Origin: GCA-2689995 sp964529325
Lineage (GTDB): Bacteria > Fidelibacterota > Marinisomatia > SCGC-AAA003-L08 > GCA-2689995
Assembly: GCA_964529325.1 (NCBI GenBank)
Contig: CAZGWH010000004.1
Coordinates: forward strand, 6,894 to 70,893
Direction: 5' to 3'
DNA length: 64,000 nt
The notes beneath the pieces are model-generated. The model saw only the letters and a list, made by a program, of their open reading frames with translations. It was not told where the DNA came from and ran no database searches. Shown here piece after piece: positions 1 through 8,840 of the stretch. Positions within the stretch are counted from its first letter, which is position 1; every line of letters starts with the position of its first letter. Position numbers and translations under genes: made by a program.

Positions 1-662
1 CATGGCTAGTATCTTATGGAGATACAATTACTTTATTAATTTGTTTGCTCATTACAATTGTAGTGGTATTACAAGGACAATCAGAAGAAGATATTGAATG
101 GGTGGCTGATCAAGTTAATGAAATATCTAAGACCTTTAATAAATCTTATCCTGACACAAATTTATTAAGAATTTATTCAAGGGCAAGTAGTTTTAAAATT
201 ACGCTTTCTGAAGATTTATTTCTACCATGTAAAGATAATATAACTCAGGAAGTAAAACCAATAATTATGCAATTAGGAAAAGATTTATTACAACAAATGC
301 ATAATTTGACATTTTTAGAAAAACCAAGTTTTATTGACGATTCATTATATTTAGAAATTTCAATTGAAGGGCATACTGATAATATTCCTTTACCAAAAGG
401 ATGTGGAGATTTTGAAAATAATTGGCAATTATCTTCCGCTCGTGCCTATGAGACGATGAAAGTAATTACAGAAAATAAATATATTGATAATAACTTAAAA
501 CAATATTTTGATTCCATTTCAATTAGAGGTTATGCAGATTCTCAACCAAATTGCACAAATGAAACAGCAGATGGACGAGCATGTAATAGACGAATTGAAA
601 TAATATTTATAGCTTATTTAATGGGTGGTGGAACTTATTACTCAGATTCTACTGACAATTAA
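1..662 (+). CDS. MotB/OmpA-like motor stator protein, 5'-truncated by window edge
   Basis: The reading frame is open from base 3 and starts outside the window; a TTG at 45 is only an internal codon. The first residues read WLVSYGDTITLLICLLIT, which matches the MotB-type transmembrane helix, and the Asp in YGD aligns with the proton-binding Asp of MotB. The C-terminal half (about residues 115-210 of the visible part) is an OmpA/MotB peptidoglycan-binding domain, with EGHTDNIP, NWQLSSARA and a final GRACNRRIEI. In the family, such proteins anchor a proton channel to peptidoglycan, in flagellar motors or other Mot/Tol/Exb-like machines. No partner MotA is visible because the gene runs off the edge. 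The 3' end overlaps the convergent NfeD gene by 21 bases. Family membership is well supported; flagellar use is not shown. Confidence 0.82.
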   Translation, partial: WLVSYGDTITLLICLLITIVVVLQGQSEEDIEWVADQVNEISKTFNKSYPDTNLLRIYSRASSFKITLSEDLFLPCKDNITQEVKPIIMQLGKDLLQQMHNLTFLEKPSFIDDSLYLEISIEGHTDNIPLPKGCGDFENNWQLSSARAYETMKVITENKYIDNNLKQYFDSISIRGYADSQPNCTNETADGRACNRRIEIIFIAYLMGGGTYYSDSTDN

Positions 663-2012
663 TTCATTTTCTTCTATTTTATTTACGACTACATTTTCTC
701 CCATTTCGATAAATTCACCACTGGATCTACTGTGAAATTCTTTATCATTTATGATTATAATTCCAACAGGTCTCAATGCTGTTTTTGTAATTCCTGATTC
801 ACCAATATATTTTTCAAAACCAACTGAAATTGAATATCCGTCTGATTTTTTTTGAGATTGAATTGGAATTATATTTTTCATAAACTTGGTTTTAATTACA
901 TATTTAAAAAATAAATAAATTGCAATCACTGTTGTAATTATACCAATATTTAATCCCCAAAAGGCAGTTTGATAATCATTGCTTAATGGGTAATCTCCTA
1001 AAAGCATTAAAAATAAGCCATATAGCATTACTAAAATCCCACTTATACCTGAAATACCAAATCCAGGGAATATAAAAATTTCAGATAAAATGAGTAAAAA
1101 CCCTATTCCTAATATTAGAATTTCAGTCATATCAGCTAAACCAACTAACAAATGAGAACCAAAAAACAATCCTAAACAAATAACTCCTGCAATTCCAGGC
1201 ACACCAAATCCAGGTGATTTTATTTCAAACATTAACCCTAAAAAACCTAGACTCATTAATAAAGGTGCAACGGTTGGCGAGGTAAAAAAACGAACAAAGT
1301 TTTCTGACCAATTTGGTATTTTTTCAATAATTTCAATATTTGATAATTCTAATTTTTCAATAATTTCATCTACTGAGTTTAATTCATTTTGAGCAATACC
1401 TAATAATACTGCATGTTGAGTAGATAATGTTATTAATTTATTTTCTTTAAACCCACTTATATCTTTTGATGTTAATGTATCTTCATTAATTGTCAAATGG
1501 TATTCTAATTCTAATTCTTCATCAACCATCGCTGATGCAATTTCTCTTGAACGATTGGTCGCATCTGCCGTTGAAGCCATTTCTTCTCGCATATAAGAAA
1601 TTACTTTTTCTGAAGTTTTTTTACCACTACCATCTACAGCAGTAGCCGCACCAATTGTACCACCACTCGCCATATAAATAGAATCACACGAAAGTGAAAT
1701 AAGAGCCCCAGCAGAAATTGCTCTTTTATTAATAAATGCAATCGTTGGAATTTTACTATTTAATATTGCATCTTTAATTTTAGTTGCGGCATCTATTCTG
1801 CCCCCAAAGGTGTCGATTGTAAAAATGATATATTTTGCATCTTCATTTTCAGCTTCAGATATTACCCTTTCCAAAAAGTAAGGTAATCCCATGTCGATAT
1901 CGCCTTTTATTGGAATTGAATATATTTTTTCTTGCCCCAAAAGAAACATGGACATAAAAAATGTAATTAAAATAAATATAATTTTTGAGTAATTTGAGTG
2001 TAAGTAGTTCAT
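642..2012 (-). CDS. NfeD-family membrane-bound ClpP-class serine protease (long form)
   Basis: The 456-aa protein begins with a signal peptide (about residues 1-26), followed by a ClpP/SppA-like domain (about 30-220). RAISAGA carries the likely nucleophile Ser100, and a lysine near 136 (SEKV) is the probable general base, as in the archaeal long NfeD protease PH1510. Next come several hydrophobic helices (about 245-370) and a C-terminal NfeD OB-fold (about 390-456). Known relatives cleave hydrophobic segments of membrane proteins such as stomatins. No stomatin/SPFH gene lies next to it here. The ATG at 2010-2012 precedes a good signal peptide. The stop lies inside the end of the convergent MotB-like gene. 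Function is by family only. Confidence 0.88.
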   Translation of the reverse strand: MNYLHSNYSKIIFILITFFMSMFLLGQEKIYSIPIKGDIDMGLPYFLERVISEAENEDAKYIIFTIDTFGGRIDAATKIKDAILNSKIPTIAFINKRAISAGALISLSCDSIYMASGGTIGAATAVDGSGKKTSEKVISYMREEMASTADATNRSREIASAMVDEELELEYHLTINEDTLTSKDISGFKENKLITLSTQHAVLLGIAQNELNSVDEIIEKLELSNIEIIEKIPNWSENFVRFFTSPTVAPLLMSLGFLGLMFEIKSPGFGVPGIAGVICLGLFFGSHLLVGLADMTEILILGIGFLLILSEIFIFPGFGISGISGILVMLYGLFLMLLGDYPLSNDYQTAFWGLNIGIITTVIAIYLFFKYVIKTKFMKNIIPIQSQKKSDGYSISVGFEKYIGESGITKTALRPVGIIIINDKEFHSRSSGEFIEMGENVVVNKIEENELIVSRI

Positions 2013-2094
2013 AAATTTATTATCTAATATTCTTTAATTTAACCTACTTGAATTTAAGATATTTTTTGAATACTAAAACTATAAAAAACTGGCG

Positions 2095-2985
2095 ATGAAA
2101 CTTACTTTATTAGAAAAATCGACCTATTATTCGTTAACTTTAATTTCAATCATAATTAAAATTCTACCGCGTTACATTTCAAAAATTTTAGGAATGGTGC
2201 TCGGTGACTTTATGAGAGTAATCATACCTATCCGTAAAAAAGTAGCAATTCAGAATTTGAAAATTGCATTTCCTCAAAAATTAGATGTTGAAATTAATAG
2301 AATCATTAAACAGTGTTATCGACATTTTGGAATTATTTTCATTGATTTATTTAGAAATTCAACATTAAATCAAGAAAAATTAAATAATTTGGTAATAATT
2401 TCTAAATTAGATTTAGAAGTGTTAAGGGAGAATAATGGAGGAATAATTGTCACCGGCCATATTGGGAATTGGGAATTATTTTTACCAATATTTGGTTTGA
2501 ATGATATTCCTTTTTTTGCTATTGCTCAGTATCAACGAAATAAAGGAGCTCAAAAGTTTTTTAAGAAAATGCGTGAAAAACATAATAGTAAAACAATCTT
2601 AAAGGGGATATCAAGTAAAGAGCTTATTTCAATTATTAATAATAATGGATATTTAGGGCTTGCAAGTGATCAAAATGCGGGGAAAAAGGGAATAATGATT
2701 CCTTTTTTTGGAAAAAATACATCTGTTCCAAAAGGTGCAGGTATATTTCATATAAAAACAAAGTGTCCAATTTTTATTTGCTATTGTATTGCAGATCGTA
2801 ATTATAATTATAAATTTATTATGAACAAATTAATCACAGATAATTTAATTGAAAATACGAATGATAAATTATTTGATATTAGCCGAATTATTTCAGAAGA
2901 TTTAGAAAAAATAGTAACACTTTATCCAGAACAATATTTTTGGTTTCATCGTAAATGGCCAAAGAAAATTTATAAAACAAAATGA
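2095..2985 (+). CDS. Lysophospholipid/lipid A-type acyltransferase (LpxL/HtrB family)
   Basis: The 296-aa protein has the LpxL/HtrB acyltransferase layout: an N-terminal hydrophobic segment and the HX4E catalytic motif in GHIGNWELF (about residues 121-127). A later block, SDQNAGKKGIMIPFFGK, resembles the family's second conserved segment. These enzymes transfer acyl chains from acyl-ACP onto lipid A precursors at the inner membrane, so the cell probably has an outer membrane with lipid A or a related lipid. The gene opens a run of twelve plus-strand genes, many overlapping; its stop overlaps the next start by four bases (ATGA). Exact acceptor and position specificity cannot be read from the sequence. 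Confidence 0.85.
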   Translation: MKLTLLEKSTYYSLTLISIIIKILPRYISKILGMVLGDFMRVIIPIRKKVAIQNLKIAFPQKLDVEINRIIKQCYRHFGIIFIDLFRNSTLNQEKLNNLVIISKLDLEVLRENNGGIIVTGHIGNWELFLPIFGLNDIPFFAIAQYQRNKGAQKFFKKMREKHNSKTILKGISSKELISIINNNGYLGLASDQNAGKKGIMIPFFGKNTSVPKGAGIFHIKTKCPIFICYCIADRNYNYKFIMNKLITDNLIENTNDKLFDISRIISEDLEKIVTLYPEQYFWFHRKWPKKIYKTK

Positions 2986-3551
2986 TCGTAAAAAATAACT
3001 CAATAGAATTCGCCATTAATTTAATTAAAAATGGAGAAATAATAATTATTCCAACAGATACATTATATGGGTTTAGTTTTGATGCTTATAATCCTAGGAT
3101 TATTAAGAAATTTAATAAATTTAAAAATAGAAATTCACCGTTGAGTATTATTGTTGATTCAATAAATATGGCAAAAAAATATGCAAATTCTAAAGAAGTA
3201 GATAAAGTTCAACATTTTTTACCTGGACCGTTTACATTTTTATTTTCTAAAATTGAAAGTTCATTACCACCATTAATAACTCAAAATAGTGATAAAATCG
3301 GAATTCGAATTCCCAATAATAAACTCTGTATTGAAATTGTTAAAAAATTAAATCGACCAATTGTAACTACAAGTGTAAATTTTCATGGTTCTCAATCAAT
3401 TAATAAAATTAAAAATATTGAGAATACTTTCCCGCAATTTAATATTTTTAAGGGCATGGAAAATTTAAAATCAAAAGGTTCAACAATAGTTGATATGACA
3501 TTAAACTCACCTGAAATTATTAGACAAGGTGATAGAGTATTTAGTTTATGA
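2982..3551 (+). CDS. Sua5/YciO/YrdC-family threonylcarbamoyl-AMP synthase
   Basis: The 189 aa cover a single YrdC domain, the short TsaC form without the C-terminal Sua5 domain. Recognisable blocks are IIPTDTLYGFSFDA near the N-terminus, the KNRNSPLSII segment corresponding to the family KxRxxxPL motif, GPFTFLF, IGIRIPNN and the TSVN segment. The family makes threonylcarbamoyl-AMP from threonine, bicarbonate and ATP for the t6A37 modification of ANN-decoding tRNAs. The gene overlaps both neighbours by four bases, so translation is probably coupled. Its place in a surface-polysaccharide run looks like operon hitch-hiking rather than shared function. YciO-type paralogues of unclear role are an alternative. 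Confidence 0.85.
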   Translation: MIVKNNSIEFAINLIKNGEIIIIPTDTLYGFSFDAYNPRIIKKFNKFKNRNSPLSIIVDSINMAKKYANSKEVDKVQHFLPGPFTFLFSKIESSLPPLITQNSDKIGIRIPNNKLCIEIVKKLNRPIVTTSVNFHGSQSINKIKNIENTFPQFNIFKGMENLKSKGSTIVDMTLNSPEIIRQGDRVFSL

Positions 3552-5362
3552 ATATTTACTCGAGAATATTAAACTTTGTAAAGCCGTATAAATTTATGGT
3601 TTTCGTTTCGTTAATATCTTCATTTTTATTTGTATTAATGAATGCATTTTCATTGTGGATGGTGAGTTCATTAATTACAACAATTATGTTACCAAATAAT
3701 GTAAATGAAAAGACTGAAGTTATTAATAACGGAGTTTATTATAAACTAGAATTTTTTGCACAAAATTTAATTGGCCATGGTTCTCAAATTGAACAATTAA
3801 AAATGCTATGTATTTTATTATTTGGTAGTTTCTTACTTAAAAACATTTTTTATTATATCAATAATATTTCTTTAGCATTTGTTAAAAATAGGTTGATTAC
3901 TGATATTAGAGATAATTTATTTGAACATTTGCAAAAACTTTCAATTTCATTCTTTCAAAAAAGTAAAACAGGTGAAATATCAACAATTTTATTAAAAGAT
4001 GTATCTGCAATGCGTGTTGCATTTACAGAAACTATTCAACATCTAATTAATGAACCAATTAGCATAATAATTTTTGTGAGTATGTTATTTATTATTAGTC
4101 CCAAACTTGCTTTAATTACATTTTTAGGTATTCCTATTTCGGCATTTTTAATTGTTAAATTAGGTCAAAGTATTCGTCGTAAAGCAAAACGATCCAGTAA
4201 GCAAATTGCAGGAGTCACAAATGTATTATTAGAAACTTTAAATGGAATTCGAATTGTAAAAGCATTTGCTATGGAGAAGTTTGAGATTTTAAAATTTAAA
4301 ACTGAAAACCAAAAATATTTTAATTTAATATTTAAACAGGATAAAATAAAATTTTTAACTGCACCTACTAACGATTTGATTGGTGTAGCAATTGGAGTTT
4401 CATTACTTTGGATTGGAGGTCAAGAAGTGCTTATTTCAAAGTCATTAGAGCCTGATGGATTTATTCGATTTATATTTTATTTATTTGGAATGATGCAACC
4501 AGCGAGAAAATTAGGTGGAGTTAACGCAAAAATTCAGACAGGAATTGCATCAGCGGAAAGAGTATTTTCAATTATTGATACCTGTCCAGAAATTATTGAA
4601 AAGAAAGATGCAAAGTTAATTACAATATTTAATGAATCAATAAAATTTAATAATGTATTTTTTTCATATTCTTTAAATGATGGTACCGTTTTAAAAAATA
4701 TTGATATTGAAATTAAAAAGGGGCAAACGGTTGCATTAGTCGGAAAAAGTGGAGCCGGAAAATCTACTTTTGTTGACTTGGTATTAAGATTTTATGACCC
4801 TTTAAAAGGGAGTATTACAATAGATGGAATTGATTTAAAAAACATTCAAATGGATTCATTAAGACAGAAAATAGGATATGTAACACAGGAAACAATATTG
4901 TTTAATGATTCTATTGGTAATAATATTCGCTATGGAAAACCGGATGCAACTTTATCAGAAATTGAAAATGCCTCTACACTTGCAAACGCTCATAAGTTCA
5001 TAATTGAATTTCCTAATGCTTATGAAACAGAAATAGGTGAAAAAGGGGCTCGACTTTCTGGAGGTCAAAGACAACGGATTTCAATCGCTCGAGCAATTCT
5101 TAAAAACCCAGAGATATTAATTTTAGATGAAGCAACTTCCTCATTAGATAGTGAATCTGAAGCGAAAGTTCAGAAAGCAGTAGATCAATTAATTAATAAT
5201 CGTACAGTAATTGTCGTAGCACATCGATTATCAACGATTATTAATGCGGATAAAATTTTAGTATTTGATGGTGGTTGTATTATTGATTCAGGGAAACATA
5301 CCGATTTGATTCAAAAAGATGGAATTTATAAACAACTATTTGAAATTCAATTTTCAAAATAA
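3548..5362 (+). CDS. ABC exporter, fused permease and ATPase (MsbA-like)
   Basis: The 604-aa half-transporter has about six transmembrane helices in residues 1-330 and one nucleotide-binding domain in 340-604. Visible motifs are Walker A GKSGAGKST (about 399), Q-loop, signature LSGGQ (about 503), Walker B ILILDEA (about 523) and the H-loop His in VVAHR (about 557). It would work as a homodimer in the inner membrane. MsbA relatives flip lipid A core or other lipid-linked molecules. The neighbouring acyltransferase and glycan genes favour a lipid or lipid-linked glycan substrate, but the substrate is inferred. A periplasmic loop of about 40 residues follows TM1. Confidence 0.9.
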   Translation: MNIYSRILNFVKPYKFMVFVSLISSFLFVLMNAFSLWMVSSLITTIMLPNNVNEKTEVINNGVYYKLEFFAQNLIGHGSQIEQLKMLCILLFGSFLLKNIFYYINNISLAFVKNRLITDIRDNLFEHLQKLSISFFQKSKTGEISTILLKDVSAMRVAFTETIQHLINEPISIIIFVSMLFIISPKLALITFLGIPISAFLIVKLGQSIRRKAKRSSKQIAGVTNVLLETLNGIRIVKAFAMEKFEILKFKTENQKYFNLIFKQDKIKFLTAPTNDLIGVAIGVSLLWIGGQEVLISKSLEPDGFIRFIFYLFGMMQPARKLGGVNAKIQTGIASAERVFSIIDTCPEIIEKKDAKLITIFNESIKFNNVFFSYSLNDGTVLKNIDIEIKKGQTVALVGKSGAGKSTFVDLVLRFYDPLKGSITIDGIDLKNIQMDSLRQKIGYVTQETILFNDSIGNNIRYGKPDATLSEIENASTLANAHKFIIEFPNAYETEIGEKGARLSGGQRQRISIARAILKNPEILILDEATSSLDSESEAKVQKAVDQLINNRTVIVVAHRLSTIINADKILVFDGGCIIDSGKHTDLIQKDGIYKQLFEIQFSK

Positions 5363-5363
5363 A

Positions 5364-6428
5364 ATGTTGAATAGAATAGATTTTGTTTGGTCAACTATTA
5401 AGGGTTATTCTAGCCTTTATCCACTTTATAATTATATGAAAACAAATGGTATACATGTCTCAATAAATAAAGTGTATAAACTAGGTTTAAGAAATAGAAA
5501 ACTTGTAAAGAATTTATCTAAACTCATTATTATTGCTTATGATCAACCATTAGTTCGATTAGAAAAATCAGGTTGGGATGGCGAATTTATTTACATTGAG
5601 CATGGTTTGAGTCCAATGAAATATTATACCTATAAATATGATTTTTTTCACCGAGCAACATTATTATTTTATCCTGGCGAAGTTTTTAAACGAAAAATGG
5701 AAAAAATAAATCCAAAGTTTAAAAATGGTTTGTTAGGTGGGTATCCCAAAATTGATTCATTATTAAAAATAAAAATTAATAAAACAGAATTATGTCAAAA
5801 ACATAATTTAGATGAATCAAAACCAATTATTTTATTTGCTCCATCCTGGGGAGGAAAGAGAAATAAAAATGCAGGTATTCATAATGCCAAATACTTACAA
5901 AATATTAAAAATTTAATTATTATACCACATTCAGCAGATTATAAATTAGCAAAAAAATATAATGCAATTGTACCAAACGAAGGCAGAATAAATGATTTTT
6001 TACAATTATCGGACATTGTAATTAGTGATGTTTCATCTGTATTAGCAGAAGCGAGTATTATTGGAAAAAAGGTAATCCAATTAATTTTACCTTCATACCC
6101 AGGATGCTTCCCAGAGAAAGATAAGCGAAAAGATGGTATTTGGATCTCGGATGAAGTAATTAAATATGAGGAGAAAAATACCAATAGAATTGAAAGGCCA
6201 TTTAAAATTCCGTATTTAGAAGAAGATTGGGATTTTGGAAATTCATCTATGCCTGAAAATTTAGAAAAAACAATCGATTCTACAATAAATTCAATTAATG
6301 AATCACGACCATTACAACAAAAATGGAAAGAACAAAGTTGTTATAAACCGGATGGGAAAACTTCTGAAAGAATGACCAAAATAATTACTCATTTTATTGA
6401 AACAGGTGAAAGGATTCAAGTAAGATAA
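5364..6428 (+). CDS. TagB/TagF-like CDP-polyol phosphotransferase
   Basis: The 354-aa protein begins with ATG two bases after the ABC gene stop; an in-frame ATG at 5319 lies inside the ABC gene and is less likely. It has the CDP-glycerol/ribitol glycerophosphotransferase layout: YIEHGL, GYPKIDSL, ILFAPSWGG (start of the second Rossmann domain) and IIIPHSADYK. LLxxSD-type nucleotide-binding residues follow (LQLSDIVISDVSSVLAEAS). In teichoic-acid pathways these enzymes move glycerol- or ribitol-phosphate from the CDP donor onto a lipid-linked glycan. In a Gram-negative setting the product would more likely be a capsule, O-chain or LPS substituent. The next gene could supply the CDP donor, which supports a linked role. 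Confidence 0.72.
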   Translation: MLNRIDFVWSTIKGYSSLYPLYNYMKTNGIHVSINKVYKLGLRNRKLVKNLSKLIIIAYDQPLVRLEKSGWDGEFIYIEHGLSPMKYYTYKYDFFHRATLLFYPGEVFKRKMEKINPKFKNGLLGGYPKIDSLLKIKINKTELCQKHNLDESKPIILFAPSWGGKRNKNAGIHNAKYLQNIKNLIIIPHSADYKLAKKYNAIVPNEGRINDFLQLSDIVISDVSSVLAEASIIGKKVIQLILPSYPGCFPEKDKRKDGIWISDEVIKYEEKNTNRIERPFKIPYLEEDWDFGNSSMPENLEKTIDSTINSINESRPLQQKWKEQSCYKPDGKTSERMTKIITHFIETGERIQVR

Positions 6429-7081
6429 TGATTTCAGTTATTATTTTGGCAGGTGGTACTGGTCAACGATTTGGTGGTGATATTCCTAAACAATTTATTA
6501 AATTATCGGAAAAAAGATTAATTGATTACTCAATTCAAACTTTTACCCAAGAAAAGAAGATAGATGAAATTATATTGGTTGTGCCCACAGAATGGTCTAG
6601 CTTGTTAAAAAAAGAATATCCACAATTAAAAATTGTTCTTGGAGGAAATTCAAGAAAAGAATCCTCATATATTGGATTGAAAGCGTGTAATGAAAATACT
6701 CAAAAAGTATTAATTCATGATGGAGCTAGGCCTTTTATAAATTCAAGAATTATTAATGATTGTATAGCTGAATTAGAAAATAGTAAAGCGGTTGCGACTG
6801 CTATACCAATAATTGATACAGTGGTTGAAGTTGAGAATAATATTATTAAATCCATGTTAAATCGCTCTAAAATATGGGCTGAGCAAACACCCCAAGGTTT
6901 TGATTATAATTTGATATTAAAGGCTCATGAGAATTATCATGGTGAAGTAACTGATGATATTCGATTAATAATTGATGAAAATATACAAGTTAAAATAATA
7001 ATGGGTGATGAAAATAATTTTAAAGTCACAACTAAAAATGATTTATTAGTTGCAGAATCAAAATTAGGAAATAAAAAATGA
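6428..7081 (+). CDS. IspD/TarI-family cytidylyltransferase
   Basis: The 217-aa nucleotidyltransferase has the N-terminal IILAGGTGQRFGGDIPKQF loop that binds CTP, then IHDGARPFI and EQTPQGFDY, the classic IspD/TarI blocks. IspD makes CDP-methylerythritol in the isoprenoid MEP pathway. TarI and human CRPPA make CDP-ribitol. Motifs alone do not separate them. The flanking TagB/TagF-like and LicD genes favour a polyol-phosphate role, but this could also be the organism's only IspD. The start overlaps the upstream stop (TAATG) and the stop overlaps the next ATG. Confidence 0.82.
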   Translation: MISVIILAGGTGQRFGGDIPKQFIKLSEKRLIDYSIQTFTQEKKIDEIILVVPTEWSSLLKKEYPQLKIVLGGNSRKESSYIGLKACNENTQKVLIHDGARPFINSRIINDCIAELENSKAVATAIPIIDTVVEVENNIIKSMLNRSKIWAEQTPQGFDYNLILKAHENYHGEVTDDIRLIIDENIQVKIIMGDENNFKVTTKNDLLVAESKLGNKK

Positions 7082-7758
7082 AAGTAATTATATTGGCTGC
7101 AGGGATTGGTTCTAGGTTAGGAAATCCTAAACCAAAACCACTAACTCCCCTCTCAAATGGTGAAACTATTTTAGAGCGTCAGATAAAAAATATTACTAAA
7201 TTTTTATCAATCGATGATATATATGTTGTTGTTGGATTTAAAAAAGATATTATTATGGAAGAATTCCCAGAAGTCTCTTATGTGTTTAATAATATTTATG
7301 ATCAAACAAATACATCAAAAAGCTTAATGCAGGGATTGAAAAAAACGATTGGACATGATGTTTTATGGATGAATGGAGATGTTGTTTTTGATCAAGATGT
7401 CGTAAAACGAGTTATGGAGTTTAAAGGATCTTGTATGGCGGTAAATACAATGTCCGTAGGTGAAGAAGAAGTTAAATATAATATAAATAAAAGTGGGTCT
7501 ATTAAAGAAGTTTCTAAAATAGTATTAGAACCATTAGGTGAATCTGTTGGTGTAAATAAAATGATTGCAAGCGACATCCCTGATTTTATTAAAATGTTGG
7601 ATAAATGTAATAATGATGATTATTTTGAAAAAGGTATTGAATTTGCAATTGAAAAAGGGTTTGTAATTTATCCTGTTGATGTATCAGATAAGCTATGTAT
7701 TGAAGTTGATTTTAAAGAAGATTTAGAGAGTGCAAATAGGCAGTTACTACGAAAATGA
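7078..7758 (+). CDS. LicC-like nucleotidyltransferase (phosphocholine or sugar-phosphate)
   Basis: The 226-aa protein has a GT-A-like nucleotidyltransferase fold: IILAAGIGSRLGNPKPKPL at the N-terminus, YDQTNTSKSLMQGL around residue 80 and the metal-binding WMNGDVVFD near 100. The YxxTN(T/N)xxSL segment is typical of the LicC-type CTP:phosphocholine cytidylyltransferases and related sugar nucleotidyltransferases. The next gene encodes a LicD protein, which in Haemophilus and Streptococcus uses the CDP-choline that LicC makes. The pairing supports a CDP-choline-like donor, but no choline kinase (LicA) or transporter (LicB) is in the window. Overlaps both neighbours by four bases. Confidence 0.65.
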   Translation: MKVIILAAGIGSRLGNPKPKPLTPLSNGETILERQIKNITKFLSIDDIYVVVGFKKDIIMEEFPEVSYVFNNIYDQTNTSKSLMQGLKKTIGHDVLWMNGDVVFDQDVVKRVMEFKGSCMAVNTMSVGEEEVKYNINKSGSIKEVSKIVLEPLGESVGVNKMIASDIPDFIKMLDKCNNDDYFEKGIEFAIEKGFVIYPVDVSDKLCIEVDFKEDLESANRQLLRK

Positions 7759-8840
7759 AATCTTATTATAAAATAATTATTAAAACTTTAAATAATATAA
7801 AAATTGATTATTTTTTAGGTGCAGACTCCCTTGTAGGGTTCTCTGAAGGTAATATATTTAAATATTCAACAAGTATTCATTTATATCTTTTACCTATTAA
7901 ACCCATTAAATTTATTCAATTATTTTTTATTTTATTATTTAATAAAATAATTATTAAGCCTAAAAAACATGGAATAAAGAGATTTTATAAACTTAGATTC
8001 AAACAAAATTTAATTAAAAAAGATTCAGATTTTCTTAGATTATCAAAATTATATTCTCAAGGTAATAAATATCTAATGCATTTAGGAGGAAAAGATATCT
8101 ATTTTGAGAAAAGTGATACTATAAATGAAAGGGTAATTATTGAAGATACAAATATTAAAGTACCAATTAACTATTTAAAATTTGTTGAAAAATATAAATT
8201 AGATTTATTATCTGCATTTTACAAACAGCATTCGGTTTCATTTGATTCTCAATCAGAAAAAAAGGCGATAGATTTACTTTATTCAGTTAATAAAATATTA
8301 AAAAAATCAAAAGTATCTTATTGGATAGAAGGCGGAACGTTACTTGGTGCAATTAGAGATAAGAAATTAATTCCGTGGGACCATGACTTAGATTTGGGTG
8401 TAAAATTTATTAATCAAATTCAAATGGCTAATTTAATAAAAGATTTAAAAAAAGAATTTTATGTGAGTGTTAAAAAATTTCAAGAAAAAAAGGATTTATG
8501 GATTTTGGGAGATTACCGTGTTATTAAAATTTATCCTCGAAAAAATATCTTTTTTAAGTCTGATTTATGTTTAGATTTATTTGTTTACTATCTGGATAAA
8601 CTTGACGAATCTAAAGAAGAAGTGTATAAATATGTAGTTTGGGATAGAAATGCATATCATAAAAAGGAGTTTTTTGATACGATTGAGCAAATTGAATTTT
8701 ATGGTAAAAAAATTCCTGTTCCTTCAAACCCAGAAAAGTTCTTGGAAGTAAAATATGGTTCAAATTGGAAAACACCTGTTAAAGAATGGAATGTAGCTCT
8801 TGATGATGGCTCAATTGTAGGTAATACTATTGCAACTTAA
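7755..8840 (+). CDS. LicD-family phosphotransferase with extra N-terminal half
   Basis: The C-terminal part (about residues 165-361) is a LicD/fukutin-type domain: YWIEGGTLLGAIRDKKLIPW followed by DHDLDLGV, with the catalytic DxD-type aspartates. It ends in the typical VPSNPEKFLEVKYG block. LicD proteins move phosphocholine, and eukaryotic fukutin/FKRP move ribitol-phosphate, from CDP donors to glycans. The first ~160 residues appear to be a second, degenerate copy. IDYFLGADSLVGFSEGNIF sits where the catalytic block should be, and IKVPINYLKFVEKY mirrors the C-terminal block, but the acidic residues are missing. At 361 aa it is longer than single-domain LicD. Donor identity is inferred from the LicC-like and TarI-like neighbours. 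Confidence 0.75.
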   Translation: MKSYYKIIIKTLNNIKIDYFLGADSLVGFSEGNIFKYSTSIHLYLLPIKPIKFIQLFFILLFNKIIIKPKKHGIKRFYKLRFKQNLIKKDSDFLRLSKLYSQGNKYLMHLGGKDIYFEKSDTINERVIIEDTNIKVPINYLKFVEKYKLDLLSAFYKQHSVSFDSQSEKKAIDLLYSVNKILKKSKVSYWIEGGTLLGAIRDKKLIPWDHDLDLGVKFINQIQMANLIKDLKKEFYVSVKKFQEKKDLWILGDYRVIKIYPRKNIFFKSDLCLDLFVYYLDKLDESKEEVYKYVVWDRNAYHKKEFFDTIEQIEFYGKKIPVPSNPEKFLEVKYGSNWKTPVKEWNVALDDGSIVGNTIAT

